Below, one piece after another: positions 1 to 12,461 of a stretch of DNA of 64,000 nt. Source of the DNA: Avena insularis (lineage: Eukaryota; Streptophyta; Magnoliopsida; Poales; Poaceae); the NCBI GenBank assembly GCA_023614405.1, contig CM042694.1, forward strand, positions 94,161,285 to 94,225,284, written 5' to 3'. The translations under genes and the position numbers were made by a program. How positions within the stretch are numbered: the first letter of the stretch is position 1; each line of letters opens with the position of its first letter. The notes below the pieces were generated by a model. That model saw only the letters and a program-made list of their open reading frames with translations. It ran no database searches and was not told the origin of the DNA.

Positions 1-3000
1 CACCTAGTTTGATAACAAACTACTTAACATAAATTCCCTCCTATGCTGCTACTATAGCAGTCATATACTTAGCCTTTTGTTGTAGTATCCGTCACAATAT
101 CTCAACTTTGGAACTCATCCAAATCCATCATGGAACATCCTTTCCATTATATTGTGCCACCCAAAGTCTAAATTGAGATAAATTTAATTTGTATCTTGTG
201 ACAAAACTAATATCAATGTAACACTTTATAATGAACTACCTTTAACTATTTGTCACTTATACATGATATATTCTTAGTTCTTCCAAAGCTCATAAGAATA
301 TCTTTACTATTGTCCAATGATCACCTCATGAATCATTCTGGTATATGCTCATAACATTTAGAGCATAGGACATTCTGGATATATACATATCATGGTATAA
401 TCGATCAAAATCTTCATGTGATTTTACTCACCAAGTGTTGAAACACTTGAATCTTGATACAATTCTTTCCATGCAGTAAGAACCTTTCTTGTTGTTTCCA
501 TATTGAACCCTTTCAATATATCATATATGTATGTCTGGCACAACCATATTAGCGCCTCAATATATCCATATAGATATTGATGCCAATATTCCGGGTTTGC
601 CCAAGTCTTTCATCGAAATCTTATTTTAATGAAATTCTTAACTTGTGTCAATACAAGATACATCATTTCCAATCAACAATATGTCCTCTACATAATGTAT
701 TAGAAATATGTATCAGCGCTCCCACTTAATTTCTTGCAAATGCAAGCATCTTCATCATCTCCGATGAATTTAAACTCCTTTAATAGTTTCATCATGGTGA
801 AGATTCCAACTCCGTTATGCTTACTTCAACTATTGAAGTTTGCATGCCCTTTTAGCACCCTTTGAATTAACAAAACCCTTCGGACCATGTCATGTACATG
901 TCCTAGGTAACCGCTCTATTAGAAGAACCTAATTTTGTTTATTCAACTACCATATACCAAATTATATGTAGTGGTTGCTACATTAATCCGTCAAGACTAT
1001 ATATCGCTATGAAATATCAAATCTTGTCATAGTCAACTCCTTGAACATTGTCATAAACTTCTTTCCGACATGTCGACTATTTCATAGATGTTAAACATCC
1101 ATGTCTTATTTCTTTATAGATCCAAACACGACCGATAGGCTTCACGCCTTTCTGGAGGGTCTTCCAAGTTCTGAAACTTGATTTCTTGTGTATGGATACT
1201 ATCGCGGATTCTATGACTTCTAGTCATTTTATGGAGTCAGGGCCCATCATCGCTTCTTTGCATGTAGTCGGTTCATCATTGTCAAAACAATAACGACTTG
1301 CTTATCAAATCTTACTATTTGATTCTTATCGACCCACATGGTTCAATAGGAACTCTAATCTCCGAGATCACACCTTTTGTAATCACGAGAGCCATGAGAA
1401 TTGTGGCCGCCACCGGGACACTTTCCGGCGCTGTGCTACTTAGCACATATAGCTAAGGTTCAACAACCTTATCAAAGTTCTATTGTCCTCCCACTTAACT
1501 TTTCACGAAAAATTCCTTCTCAAGAAACTTGATGTTCCAAGTGACAAACTCTTTTCTCCTTGGTGTTATGGAGAAATTCCCAACAAATTCTTTGGGATAA
1601 CCTACAAAGACGTACTTATCCGACTTTGGTTGTAAACATTTTACTTATGCATAGCATACCAAAATTTAAGAAAAGACAATTCAGGTTTTATCCCGAACCA
1701 TAACTCATATGGTGTCATTTCAACGGATCACGATGGTGCTCTTTTTAGTGTAAAAGCGGTAGTATCTAAAGCTTCAATCTTTAAAACATAATGGCAGTTT
1801 TATAAATGACACCTTTTATCTTACCATGTCAAACATGGTTTGATTTCATCTCTCGAATATGCCATACTCCTATGGTTTATCAGGAAACATGAATCATGGA
1901 ACAATTCCGCAAATCTTAGGTGTTTTGCTAAACATGTAACTCAAATATTTTCCTTTATGATCGAATCATAAACTCTTTATTTTCTTGTTACAATGATTTT
2001 CCACTTCATCTTGAAAGTCTTTGAACAATTTTCAAATGTTTCATACTTCTTCCTTATTAAGTAAATATATAGATATATTCACTCAAATTTTCGGAGAAAG
2101 CATATGAAGCAAAAATATCCATCGCATATGGCTACACATAATGGACTATGCACATCAGCATGCACAATTTCCAATAAGCTAGTCATCCGTTCCTCTCTGG
2201 CCTATGGACGGAGTTTCAATTATCTCGAGGAAAGTCTCACATGCGTCAATTGATCAAAATCAAAGACTCCAAAAATCCATCAACATGGAGTTTCTTCATG
2301 TTTTCTTTCCAATATAATTTAAATAGCGATGTCACTTCATAAGTGATCTTTTAATCATTTGTCTTGCGACATTTTAGCAATAGTGTTTATGGATGTGATT
2401 TCTCCAACTAGACTTGTAAAAGTTCATCCATCCTTTACGGAATACGGTAATTATTTGAACAGCCATTGTTCTCATGATACCGGAACAAAATAACAATTAT
2501 TTAAACAAATCTTGAAGGCTTGGTTTGATGACAACGAAAAACACAATAACACTTTATTTGTTTTCGATGAACATCATCACTCATTCTCTTGCTGGTTTAC
2601 TTAGGCCATTGTAGTTCATGAATTGCGTTGTCCTGTATGACACTTCATACCAACCAATTTGGTATCCAATACCGGTATGCAATACCTAAGAACCACATTT
2701 TTTAACAAGCAAGGAATACAACCATAACATGTATATCTTCTATATACCCAAGTTGGACATCTCCAACCTTATATTTTCTGCCAAATATTTTATAGATTCT
2801 CTTTCAGCAATTCCTTTTTCTTTTAAAAGAATCTATCAACATCAATAGTGGTGTCATTCACATGACACATAGTACAAAGCGTATATAGTCAGATACTAAT
2901 ACCTTTGGACTTGCACTTTGAAGTGGATCACCATCATCAAATGTTTATCATTCTTTCAAAAATCCATTCTTTAGTAATCTATTAGTGTAGTAAACATTTT

Positions 3001-4607
3001 ACTTACATCTTCTATTCATTCTTATCATGACAACTTTCATGATCAAGCTACTATAGCTTATAAGGAAGAATCACGAGTATAATATCAGTTCCCAAAACCT
3101 TTTTGGTAGATTCGGATGCCTAGCATCTCCATCCTTCACAAATTCTCATACAATATGAGAACATGTATTTTGCTAAATTATACTCTGTCATAATGCAACC
3201 AAAACATTGTTTCAGATATCACAATATCTTTCACACATGATGGTTTTTGAAACAATTTCAGCTCCAATATAATCTTGATATTAAAACAACTTTTGAATAT
3301 CAATAATCATGGAGGCAAACATGATAGTATAGATACTAACATTGGAATTCTTACTCTTGATTTAATACTACTTATTAAACTTCATGGAGTAAATAGAGTT
3401 TGCTGAAACTTTGCAATAGGACTTATAAACTTTAAATTGACATTCAAAACAATACGATACCAGTTCATAAAGTAAATATCCAGAATTCTGTAGTTCTATT
3501 ATCTCAAATAAAAACTAAGCATAAGGTAGAAAACAAATGCCAATGACTACAACAAACTATGCAAATTCACTTTGATTTAATTTATGACAAATTTGGTTCG
3601 ACTAATCCAAATTACTAATGAACTCCCACTCAAAAACGACATCCCTCGTGTCTTTTTGGTGATTACATGAACCAAATCCACTACACCAAGTCCGATCATC
3701 ACGTGAGTTGATGTAGCTTCAAAGGCGAGCATCTATATGGGCATCATATCAACTATATGACTCATGCTTAACCTTTCGGTCTGTGTTCCGAGGCCATGTC
3801 TGTACATGCTAGGATCGCCAAGTAAGAACCTTAGTATTCGCATGTGTAAAACTGTCTTACACCCATTCCTATGAAAGCGTAGATTCGAGTACACCCGATC
3901 ATCACGTGATGTCTCGAAAGACGATCCACAGAACGGTGCATACTTAAGGAAGAACACATTTTTATCTTGATATCTAAAAGAGGGATCATCTTACAATGCT
4001 ACAGAAAGCGCCAAACTAGCAGTATAAGATGCTAACATCTAATGTGTAAAGTGAGATGATATGGTCCATGCATTTGATCTCTATCATTTGCATCGTGGTA
4101 TGATCTCTATCATTCCTTTGTGTATAAGGCCAAGGTCTATGGAACTTACACGTTGAGTGTGTTGTAAGAGTATCTATCATACATCTACTTACAACAATAC
4201 CATATCAAGATACTAGCCCAGCAACGATCTAAACTAGACGCCTCTAATTTATCAATTGCAAGTTTTACGTGGCTTAGGGCTTTCGGAGATAGAACCGTTC
4301 TCACCTACGAACATGAACCACAACGAGGATAACCAAGTTATTAGCAGCTCGTTGTAAATCAGATATTGACTATAGTAGGAGAGACAGACACCCACCAGCC
4401 ACTTATGCAAAACAAGTTGCATGTCAGTCGTGGAACCGGTCTCATGTACGATGACATGTAAGGTTGGTCCGGGCCGCTTCATCCCACTATGCCACCAATA
4501 TCCAAAATACATAGAAGATGCAATAACATGATCATCATCGCCCACATATAAACATATGTGTACTACCCGTGCAAAGCACCTACGCATAGACCTGGCTCTG
4601 ATACCAC
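1..4607 (-). mobile_element. Degenerate Ty1-copia internal region (BARE/Angela-like)
   Basis: This is the internal part of a copia retrotransposon read on the minus strand. It lies between the PBS/5' LTR at its right and a 3' LTR beyond the left window edge. No long ORF survives on the minus strand, so the polyprotein is heavily decayed. Its identity rests on the adjoining initiator-Met PBS and TGAAGGGAATATGCCC LTR terminus, and on the stretch 1567-2600. That stretch is the inverted counterpart of 12462-13497, where copia integrase residues can be read (a FLNFGMLCISK-like stretch, then a VIPKNLLG-like one). The first 341 bases recur almost unchanged at 6610-6950, so the window opens inside the 3' part of the internal region. 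Family is inferred. Confidence 0.75.
4594..4606 (-). other. Primer binding site, initiator-Met tRNA type
   Basis: Read on the minus strand this is TGGTATCAGAGCC, the classic primer binding site of plant copia elements, complementary to the 3' end of initiator methionine tRNA. It sits one base inside the LTR end at 4608, which fixes the element's orientation and LTR boundary. Confidence 0.9.
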
Positions 4608-6311
4608 TGTTGGCTCCGCAGCATAGAAAACAAAAAATTTCCTACGGTGTGAACTACACGCCAAGATCTATCTACTAGGTACAAAGCAACAGGTGGACAT
4701 ACATCCAACAAGAACTTACCCTCATAAACAACGAGTTTTTTCACCGAGTAGGAACTCGTGGTTGATGTAGTCGTACACTTGCCGATCTCAAGATCGTGAT
4801 GAAGTCCAACAGGTCCGGCTCCAGCACGTCCATCAGATCCAGCTCCGGCACCACCAAGTCCAGCATCGCAAAGCAGCGGTGCATCCGTGATCGCACACAC
4901 GTCCGGTACCCCGACAACCTCCATCCCTCGCTCCAGCAAAGCAGTGGAAGCAGCAACTCCTTTCCAGATAAAGCCACCGGGAACATGTATCTCGCTAATC
5001 CGAGACCATGGGGGAATAATACTAGAGGGGGAGAGAGATCCTTCACAAAGGAGGTGTGTGTGAGAAGTGAGGAGAGGGTGGCCTTTTATAGGAGGAGGGG
5101 GGGTGCCCCTCCTTCATTCCCGGTGCATGGAGGAGGTGTATCTTCACCTCCTCCATTCATGTGGTGGTAACCCCTCCACATTAAAATGCCTCTTCACATT
5201 CCCTTTTAAAGTCTCCACTTTAAATGCATTAAATTTCTCCAAATTTAATGCTCTCTCATTTAATAAAACTCTTTTATTATTTTTATTCAGAATTTTGTTA
5301 ATTACTTTAATTAACAAACATTCACATATAACCCCCTACAACATTTCAATATTACATGCAGAACCAATTTCAGCAATTTCACCCAAAACAGTTTTGGTGT
5401 CTATTGAAATAATTCCAGCGCTTTCTTAAATCTTTATCTGAAACATATTTGCTCCAAATGGTGTCGGTATCCCTTAAGTGTGTCACCCTACGGTTCGTGA
5501 ATAATGCAGACATGATCGAGACCCCTCTTCCGATCAATAATCAGCAGCGGGACCTGGAGATCCATACTGACTCCTACACATTCAACGATGACTTCTGTGA
5601 TCGTGAGAACCTTTAACGCTAGTAACTAAATCCCTTTGTCTCGCGATATATTACATGTCTGAGATTCGATCATCGGTATCTCCATACCTAGTTTGATCTC
5701 GTTTCCGACATGCACTCTTTTCTCGTTCCCGTGATATAACATTCTAGTGATCACATCACTTGCTTGCAAGCTATTTCAATGTGATATCATCGAGAGGGCC
5801 CAGAGTATATCTATCCATCATCGGGATGGACAAATCCCACTCTTGATCCATGAGCCTCAACATAACACCTTCAGTAATCGAACCCACCTTTATAGTCACC
5901 CTGTTACGGTGTGACGTTTGATGTTATCAAGATACTCTTCCGGTGTTAGCAATTAACATGATCTCATGGTCTAAGGACTAAGATTACTTTGTATGATGTT
6001 ATAGCAATATAAACATAATGACTTTATCGTAATGCTATACTTCGGATGAATGTTCATCACAGCATTCCACCAATGGTGTGACCTTGTTATTAACAACATC
6101 CAATGTCTATGATCAGGAAACCTTGATCATCTTGTTAATCAACAAGCTAGTCTATAAGAGAGGCATAACTAGGAACCCTTTTTGTTTATTAAACACACAT
6201 GTATTGATGTTTCCGATCAATACAATTATAGCATGCAAAATAAACATTTATCATAAACATGGAATAAGATAATAACCACTTTATTATTGCCTCTCGGGCA
6301 TATTCCCTTCA
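4608..6311 (-). repeat. Copia LTR, BARE/Angela-like (1,704 bp)
   Basis: The minus strand begins TGAAGGGAATATGCCC and ends CCAACA next to the PBS, giving the expected TG...CA ends. The terminus resembles BARE1/Angela/WIS LTRs, and the length is in the range I recall for that group. It is flanked on the left by a PBS (so it is the 5' LTR of the left internal region) and on the right by a PPT (so it is also the 3' LTR of a second internal region). Short ORFs inside it are not genes. Confidence 0.85.
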
Positions 6312-6322
6312 GTCTCCCACTT
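6312..6322 (-). other. Polypurine tract of the second copia copy
   Basis: The minus strand reads AAGTGGGAGAC directly against the LTR start TGAAGGG. This is the expected position and composition of the plus-strand primer of a copia element. It shows that the sequence on the right is the 3' end of an internal region. Confidence 0.85.
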
Positions 6323-6950
6323 GCACTAGAGTCAATAATCTAGTTTGAAAAACTTTGCGTATTGAACACCTATGGCTTTCTGGTGTTGCATATACGCTAT
6401 TGCTAGTGGTTAACATAATCTCCGGATCTGACAGTTTCAGGTCCGTGTGTATTTGCATGTCTCTGCGTCTCTACGCATCACTCATTCTCAAATGAGATGG
6501 CATTGTATAAATTTGGTCCTTTGGTGAGACCTTTAGTTCGTTCGGCTCAAAATATGTTGATATTATTGTCACACAATATATCTTCATAGTATTAGCCCAC
6601 TTTGAACCACACCTAGTTTGATAACAAACTACTTAACACAAATGCCCTCCTATGCTGCTACTATAGCAGTCATATACTTAGCCTTTTGTTGTAGTATCCG
6701 TCACAATATCTCAACTTTGGAACTCATCCAAATCCATCATGGAACATCCTTTCCATTATATTGTGCCACCCACAGTCTAAATTGAGATAAATTTAATTTG
6801 TATCTTGTGACAAAACTAGTATCAATGTAACACTTTACAATGAACTACCTTTAACTATTTGTCACTTATACATGATATATTCTTAGTTCTTCCAAAGCTC
6901 ATAAGAATATCTTTACTGTTGTCCAATGATCATCTCATGAATCATTCTGG
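6312..6950 (-). mobile_element. 3' end of a second copia internal region
   Basis: Positions 6610-6950 repeat 1-341 with few changes, so this is the same internal region of a second family member. It starts at the PPT and stops abruptly at 6950, where the left copy continues with other internal sequence. No coding frame survives. The rest of this copy (gag, pol, PBS and most of its 5' LTR) is missing. Confidence 0.8.
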
Positions 6951-7138
6951 GAACCCTTTTTGTAGTCAACAAGCTAGTCTATAAGAGAGGCATAACTAGG
7001 AACCCTTTTTGTTTATTAAACACTATTGTATTGATGTTTCCGATCAATACAATTATAGCATACAAAATAAACATTTATCATAAACATGGAATAAGATAAT
7101 AACCACTTTATTATTGCCTCTCGAGCATATTCCCTTCA
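6951..7138 (-). repeat. Truncated copia LTR fragment
   Basis: This matches the outer end of the LTR at about 6140-6311 and ends with the same CATATTCCCTTCA terminus at 7138. Only the U3-start end of a 5' LTR remains. About 14 bases at the left junction (GAACCCTTTTTGTA) resemble a motif inside the LTR itself and look like filler or microhomology from the deletion that joined it to 6950. Confidence 0.75.
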
Positions 7139-8695
7139 AATAGAAGCTTTATGTTTTATCTTTTCTTCTTTAATCTTTATGAGAGCATCAGTAATGTGTT
7201 TTGTAAAAGCCATGTTCATAGCACTAGCATTAGGACTTTTAGCAAGCTTTTGTAGGAACTTAATAACTTCAGAGATGTTGCAACCATCAAGATCAAAATC
7301 AACTTTATCATCTAAAGTAGTAGAACTATTACTAGCCTCAACACTAGTGGTGGTGATAGTAGAAACACTAATGTTTCTAGCAATTTCATCTTCTCTTTCC
7401 CACTTAGCATGTAATTCAGCTAAAAGTCTAACATTTTCATCAATTCTTACTTGTATAGCATTAGTAGCTGCAAAGGGATTATCATTAGTTTCAGGTTTAG
7501 CAGCCATTTTATTAATCAATGAAGATTGAGCTTCAGACAAAGATGATATATTTCTTTCGGCATTAGAGAGTTTCAATTGTAAACTAGGAATTTCCCTATT
7601 TAGACTCTCAAGTTGATGGCTAATGTTCTTCAAAATGATAGATTGTTCCTCCATAGTTTTAGTAAATAGTTTATTTTGCTCATATTGCATTTGCATGAAG
7701 TTTTCAGTGGCTCTTTCAACTTCTAAAATTCTTCCTTCACTAGGTAACTCAGGTCTACCATTATAGCCATAAGTATTACTATTGTTGGGAGGATATGGCT
7801 TATAATTGTTGTTACCAAAATTGTTCCTATAAGCATTATTACCATAAGCATTGTTGCCAAAATTGTTATTTCTTATGAAGTTCACATCAACTTGCTCTTG
7901 AGCAACCAAAGAGGGTAAAGGAACATTATTTGGATCAATATGGGCTTTCCCATTAACAAGCATAGACATAATAATATCAATCTTATCACTCAAGGAGGAG
8001 GTTTCCTCAACATAATTTACCTTCTTACCTTGTGGAGCTCTCTCAGTATGCCATTCAGAATAATTAACCATCATATTATCCAAAAGTTTTGTTGCAGCAC
8101 CCAAAGTGATGGTCATAAAGGTACCTCCAGCAGCAGAATCCAATAGGTTCCTTGAGGAATAGTTCAATCCTGCATAAAAAGTTTGGATGATCATCCAAGC
8201 AGTCAGTCCATGAGTGGGACAATTCTTTACCAAAGATTTCATTCTTTCCCAAGCTTGAGCAACATGCTCATTATCAAGTTGTTTAAACTTCATTATTTCA
8301 CTTCTCATGGATATAATCTTAGCAGGAGGATAGTATTTTCCAATAAAAGCATCTTTGCACTTAGTCCAGGAATCAATACTATTCCTAGTTAAGGAATTCA
8401 ACCATTCTTTAGCTTTTCCTCTCAAAGAGAAAGGAAACAATTTCAGCTTAATAATATCACCATCTATATCCCTATGCTTTGGCATCTCACAAAGTTCAAC
8501 AAAGTTATTTAGATGGGAAGCAGCATCTTCATTACCAATACCAGAAAATTGTTCTCTCATAACAAGATTGAGCAAAGCAGGTTTTATCTCAAAGAAAGTA
8601 TCTTTAGGCACAGGTGGAGCAATAGGTGTGCTCATAAAATCATTGTTGTTGGTGCTAGTGAAGTCACACAACTTAGTGTTTTCAAGAGTAGTCAT
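7139..8695 (-). pseudogene. Athila-like gypsy gag, truncated copy A
   Basis: The frame starts at 8695 (MTTLENTKLCDF) and stays open for 519 codons, but its stop codon is supplied by the copia LTR end at 7136-7138, so the native C-terminus is lost. A Retrotrans_gag-type capsid domain occupies roughly residues 45-200 (key stretches FSGIGNEDAASHLNNF, LRGKAKEWLNSL, and KYYPP with a following QAWERMK). An Asn-rich linker (NNFGNNAYGNN type) lies near residues 275-320, followed by a helical Gln/Glu-rich region. No CCHC knuckle is present in what remains. Protease and RT would lie further left and were displaced or lost. It is clearly retroelement gag; assignment to the Athila lineage (Sabrina/WHAM-like) is inference. 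Confidence 0.8.
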
Positions 8696-8857
8696 TTTTT
8701 TGGGTTTTCAAATAAGAAAGCAAACAAGTAAAACTAATTTTTTTTGTGTTTTTTGAAGAACAAAACAGGCAAACAAAGCAAAAATAAACTAAGAAAAACA
8801 AAAACAACAAAGTAAAGAGATTGGTTATGAGGGACTCCCCTTGTGAAGATGTCCTTG

Positions 8858-8944
8858 ACTCCCCGGCAACGGCGCTAGAAAATCGCTAATGGCGTGTAGT
8901 TGACGTGGGAGTTTCTTCTTCTTCGTTCCCCGGCAACGGCGCCA
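8858..8944 (-). other. PBS region of the Athila-like element, duplicated motif
   Basis: On the minus strand 8927-8944 reads TGGCGCCGTTGCCGGGGA, the Asp-tRNA-type primer site common in Athila-like elements. A second near-identical copy lies at 8858-8876 with one change (TAGCGCC). The better copy sits about 58 bp from the LTR end at 9003 rather than beside it. The spacer carries a further degenerate GGCGCC motif, so this leader has been internally duplicated. In unit B the same region is scrambled. Confidence 0.7.
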
Positions 8945-9002
8945 GAAAATCGCTTGATGGCTCAATGCACGGCGCCCAGAAAATGTGTTGATGGCTCGTG
9001 GT

Positions 9003-9482
9003 TGATGTAGAGCTCGTTGGGAACCCCAAGAGGAAGGTATGATGAGCACATCAGCAAGTTTCCCTCAGTTATGAAACCAAGGTTTAATCGAACCAGTAGG
9101 AGCAAGGAAACACCCCAAAGGTGTTACTAGTTGAGCTTTGGCAGGGCGCACTACCGGTGCTAGTAGCAACATGGAGACCTGCACAACACAACCACAGAAC
9201 TTTGTCCCCAACTTGCGATGAGGTTGTCAATCTCACCGTATTTTGCGGAAAACAAAGGACTAAACGTATCGAATGGAAAGAAGTAAAAGTTTGCAGAAAG
9301 TAAACACAAAGCAGTAAAAGATTGTAGATTGTATGTAAAATACAAGGGACCGGGATCCATATTTCACTAGAGGTGGCTCTCCTTAGATAGATAACATGCT
9401 AGGTGAACAAATTACAGCGAGGCAATTGACAAACACCGAGAAAGCAATACATGCATATACTAATCATCTTGACTCCTCTGAG
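9003..9482 (-). repeat. Athila-like LTR, 3'-end fragment (unit A)
   Basis: Read on the minus strand, this is the last 480 bp of the LTR, ending ...GAGCTCTACATCA at 9003. It is homologous to 10918-11394 in the full LTR and breaks off at 9482, where the second gag copy begins. Confidence 0.75.
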
Positions 9483-10682
9483 ACTTAGCATGTAATTCAG
9501 CTAATAGTCTAACATTTTCATCAATTCTTACTTGTATAGCATTAGTAGCTGCAAAGGGATTCTCATTAGTTTTAGGTTTAGCGGCCATTTTATTCAAAGA
9601 AGATTGAGCTTCAGCCAAAGATGCTATATTTCTTTCAGCATTAGAAAGTTTTTCCTCAATAGTTTTATTGAAAGCAGTTTGTTTACTAATAAACTCTTTA
9701 AGCATAACTTCAAGTTCAGAGGGAGAACTCTTATTATTGTTGTAAGAATTTCCATAAGCATTACCATTGTTGGGAGGATATGGCTTATAATTGTTGTTAC
9801 CAAAATTGTTCCTATAAGCATTATTACCATAAGCATTGTTGCCAAAGTTGTTATTTCTTATGAAGTTCACATCAACTTGCTCTTCTTGAGCAACCAAAGA
9901 GGCTAAAGGAACATTATTTGGATCAATATGGGATTTCCCATTAACAAGCATAGACATAATTATATCAATCTTATCACTCAAGGAGGAGGTTTCCTCAACA
10001 GAATTTACCTTCCTACCTTGTGGAGCTCTCTCGGTATGCCATTCAGAATAATTAACCATCATATTATCAAGAAGTTTTGTTGCAGCACCCAAAGTGATGG
10101 TCATAAAGGTACCTCCAGCAGCAGAATCCAATAGGTTCCTTTAAGAATAGTTCAATCCTGCATAAAAAGTTTGGATGATCATCCAAGCAACGACCCATGA
10201 GTGGGACAATTCTTTACCAAAGATTTCATTCTTTCTCAAGCTTGAGCAACATGCTCATTATCAAGTTGTTTAAACTTCATTATTTCACTTCTCATGGATA
10301 TAATCTTAGCAGGAGGATAGTATTTTCCAATAAAAGCATCTTTGCACTTAGTCCAAGAATCAATACTATTCCTAGCTAAGGAATTCAACCATTCTTTAGC
10401 TTTTCCTCTCAAAGAGAAAGGAAACAATTTCAGTTTAATAATATCACCATCTACATCCCTATGCTTTTGCATCTCACAAAGTTCAAGAAAGTTATTTAGA
10501 TGGGAAGCAACATCTTTATTACCAATACCAGAAAAATGTTCTCTCATAACAAGATTGAGCAAAGCAGTTTTTATCTCAAAGAAAGTATCTTTAGGCATAG
10601 GTGGAGCAATAGGTTTGCTCATAAAATCATTGTTGTTGGTGCTAGTGAAATCACACAACTTAGTGTTTTCAAGAGTAGTCAT
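9483..10682 (-). pseudogene. Athila-like gypsy gag, broken copy B
   Basis: This is the second copy of the gag at 7139-8695. The N-terminal frame (10236-10682, start MTTLENTKLCDF) covers the first half of the capsid domain. A small deletion near 10190 and a changed codon near 10141 (TTAAGA for the TGAGGA of copy A) break it from the downstream frame (9460-10131), which holds the Asn-rich linker and coiled-coil part. It also lacks some sequence that copy A has (copy A's ELPSEGRILEVERATENF stretch is replaced by NNNKSSPSELEVMLKEF). It ends at the unit junction at 9483, so it cannot give a normal Gag. Confidence 0.8.
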
Positions 10683-10917
10683 TTTTGGGTGTTTTCAAAT
10701 AAGAAAGCAAACTAGTAAAACTAATTTTTTGTGTGTTTTTGAATAAGAAAGCAAGCAAACAAAACAAAAATGAAACTAAGCAAAACAAAAATAACAAAGT
10801 AAAGAGATTGGTTATGAGGGACTCCCCTTGTGAAGATGTCCTTGACTCCCAAGAATGGCTTAAAAAATGCTTGATGGCTCAATGCACGGCGCCCAGAAAA
10901 ATGCTTGATGGCGGTGT

Positions 10918-12461
10918 TGATGTAGAGCTCGTTGGGAACCCCAAGAGGAAGGTATGATAAGCACAGCAGCAAGTTTCCCTCAATTATGAAACCAAGGTTT
11001 AATCGAACCAGTAGGAGCAAGGAAACACCCCAAAGGTGTTGAGCTTTGGCAGGGCACAGTACCGGTGCTAGTAGCAACGTGGCGACCTGCACAACATAAC
11101 CACATAACTTTGTCCCCAACTTGCGATGAGGTTGTCAGTCTCACCGTGTTTTGCAGAAAACAAAGGATTAAACGTATCAAATGGAAAGAAGTAAAAGTTT
11201 GTAGAAAGTAAACACAAAGCAGTAAACAGTTTATAGATAGTATGTAAAGAAAAGGACCGGGATCCATAGTTCACTATAGGTGGCTCTCCTTAAGATAGAT
11301 AACATGTTGGGTGAACAAATTAAAGCGGGGAAATTGACAAACATCGAGAAAGCAATACATGCATATACTAATCATCTTGACTCCTTTGAGATTCGATTGG
11401 GCATTACAACATAATACATAGACCGCCATCCAACTGCATCTATGACTAATAATCCACCCTTAGGTTATCATCCAAACCCCCTCCAGTATTAAGTTGCAAG
11501 CAACAGATTATTGCTTTTACTTAATCGTGTAAAGTAAACAATACGATTGTTCTATGAACAAAGGATTGTTGTTTTCTCCTAGTAGCAAGAGTACATCTAG
11601 TACCTTAGAGATTTACATCACTTCCCATTACGGAGGCATGAACCCACTATCAAGCATAAATACTAACTCTTGGAGTTGCTAGCATCTACTTGGCCAAGAT
11701 ATCTACTAACAACGGAAAGCATGCAAGATCACAAATAACAAAGACATGATAGAATCAATAATCAATCTGAAATAGCATCTCAATATCCATCGGATCCCCG
11801 CAAATACAACATGTATGATTACAAATAGATGATCTTGATCATGAACGGAGCTCACAAGATCTAAACATGAAAGCACAAAGGAGGAGAACCAGCCATCTAG
11901 CTACTACATGGATCCGTAGTCCAAGGATGAACTACTCACGCATCACACGGAGGCTTGCATGGTGATGAAGAAGGCCTGTGGTGAATTCCCTCTCCGGTGG
12001 TGCCGGGAAGAGCTTCAGATCCCTCCCGATCTAGGGATGGAGATAACGGCGGCTACAGACTCTTTCGTGGATTTTTGATCGGGTACTTAGGGTTTACGTC
12101 CTGAGGGCATCTTATAGTCGGAAGGGGAGGCCAAGAGGGTGCCAGGGGTGGCCACACCACCTGGCCAGCGGCCAAGCGTGGCCAGTGGTGTGGTGGCCCC
12201 TCTCCGCCTCGTATTCTCGCATCCGATGACTTCGGAAAAATAGGCACTTTGGCTTTTGTCCCGTCCAATTCGAGAATATTCATTTTCCGACTTTCCGAAC
12301 CAAAAACAGCGTAAAACAGTTTGGCATTGTGGCTCTTATTAATAGGTTAGTCCAAGAAATCATAAGAAAAGTACTCCAAAGTTGGAACAAAACACAAGAA
12401 AGTGGATAAAACCAAGCATGGAACATCAAAAATTATAGATACATTTGCAATGTATCAGTAA
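10918..12461 (-). repeat. Athila-like gypsy LTR (1,544 bp)
   Basis: The minus strand starts TGATACATTGCAAATGTATC at 12461 and ends GAGCTCTACATCA at 10918, giving TG...CA ends. The first few hundred bases are clearly related to the solo LTR at 57196-58622 in the opposite orientation, but the later parts differ. The base after the LTR (12462) begins a copia fragment, so the element appears to have inserted into older copia DNA. The left copy of the target duplication (GTAAC on the right) lies outside the window. Confidence 0.8.

Larger units (their letters stand above)
7402..11394 (-). repeat. Tandem duplication of gag-leader-LTR block (about 2 kb x 2)
   Basis: Unit A is 7402-9482 and unit B about 9483-11394. 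Each contains, left to right, a gag segment, the A-rich leader, a PBS region and the last part of the LTR. The end of unit A (GACTCCTCTGAG) corresponds to GACTCCTTTGAG at 11383-11394, where unit B runs on into the rest of the LTR. The start of unit B (ACTTAGCATG) corresponds to 7402 in unit A. The copies have diverged by substitutions and indels. Confidence 0.8.

Noticed and set aside
4252..5429. Frames of 100-124 codons at the copia LTR/PBS junction
   Set aside because: They lie in LTR and untranslated leader of a copia element on both strands and have no gag features.
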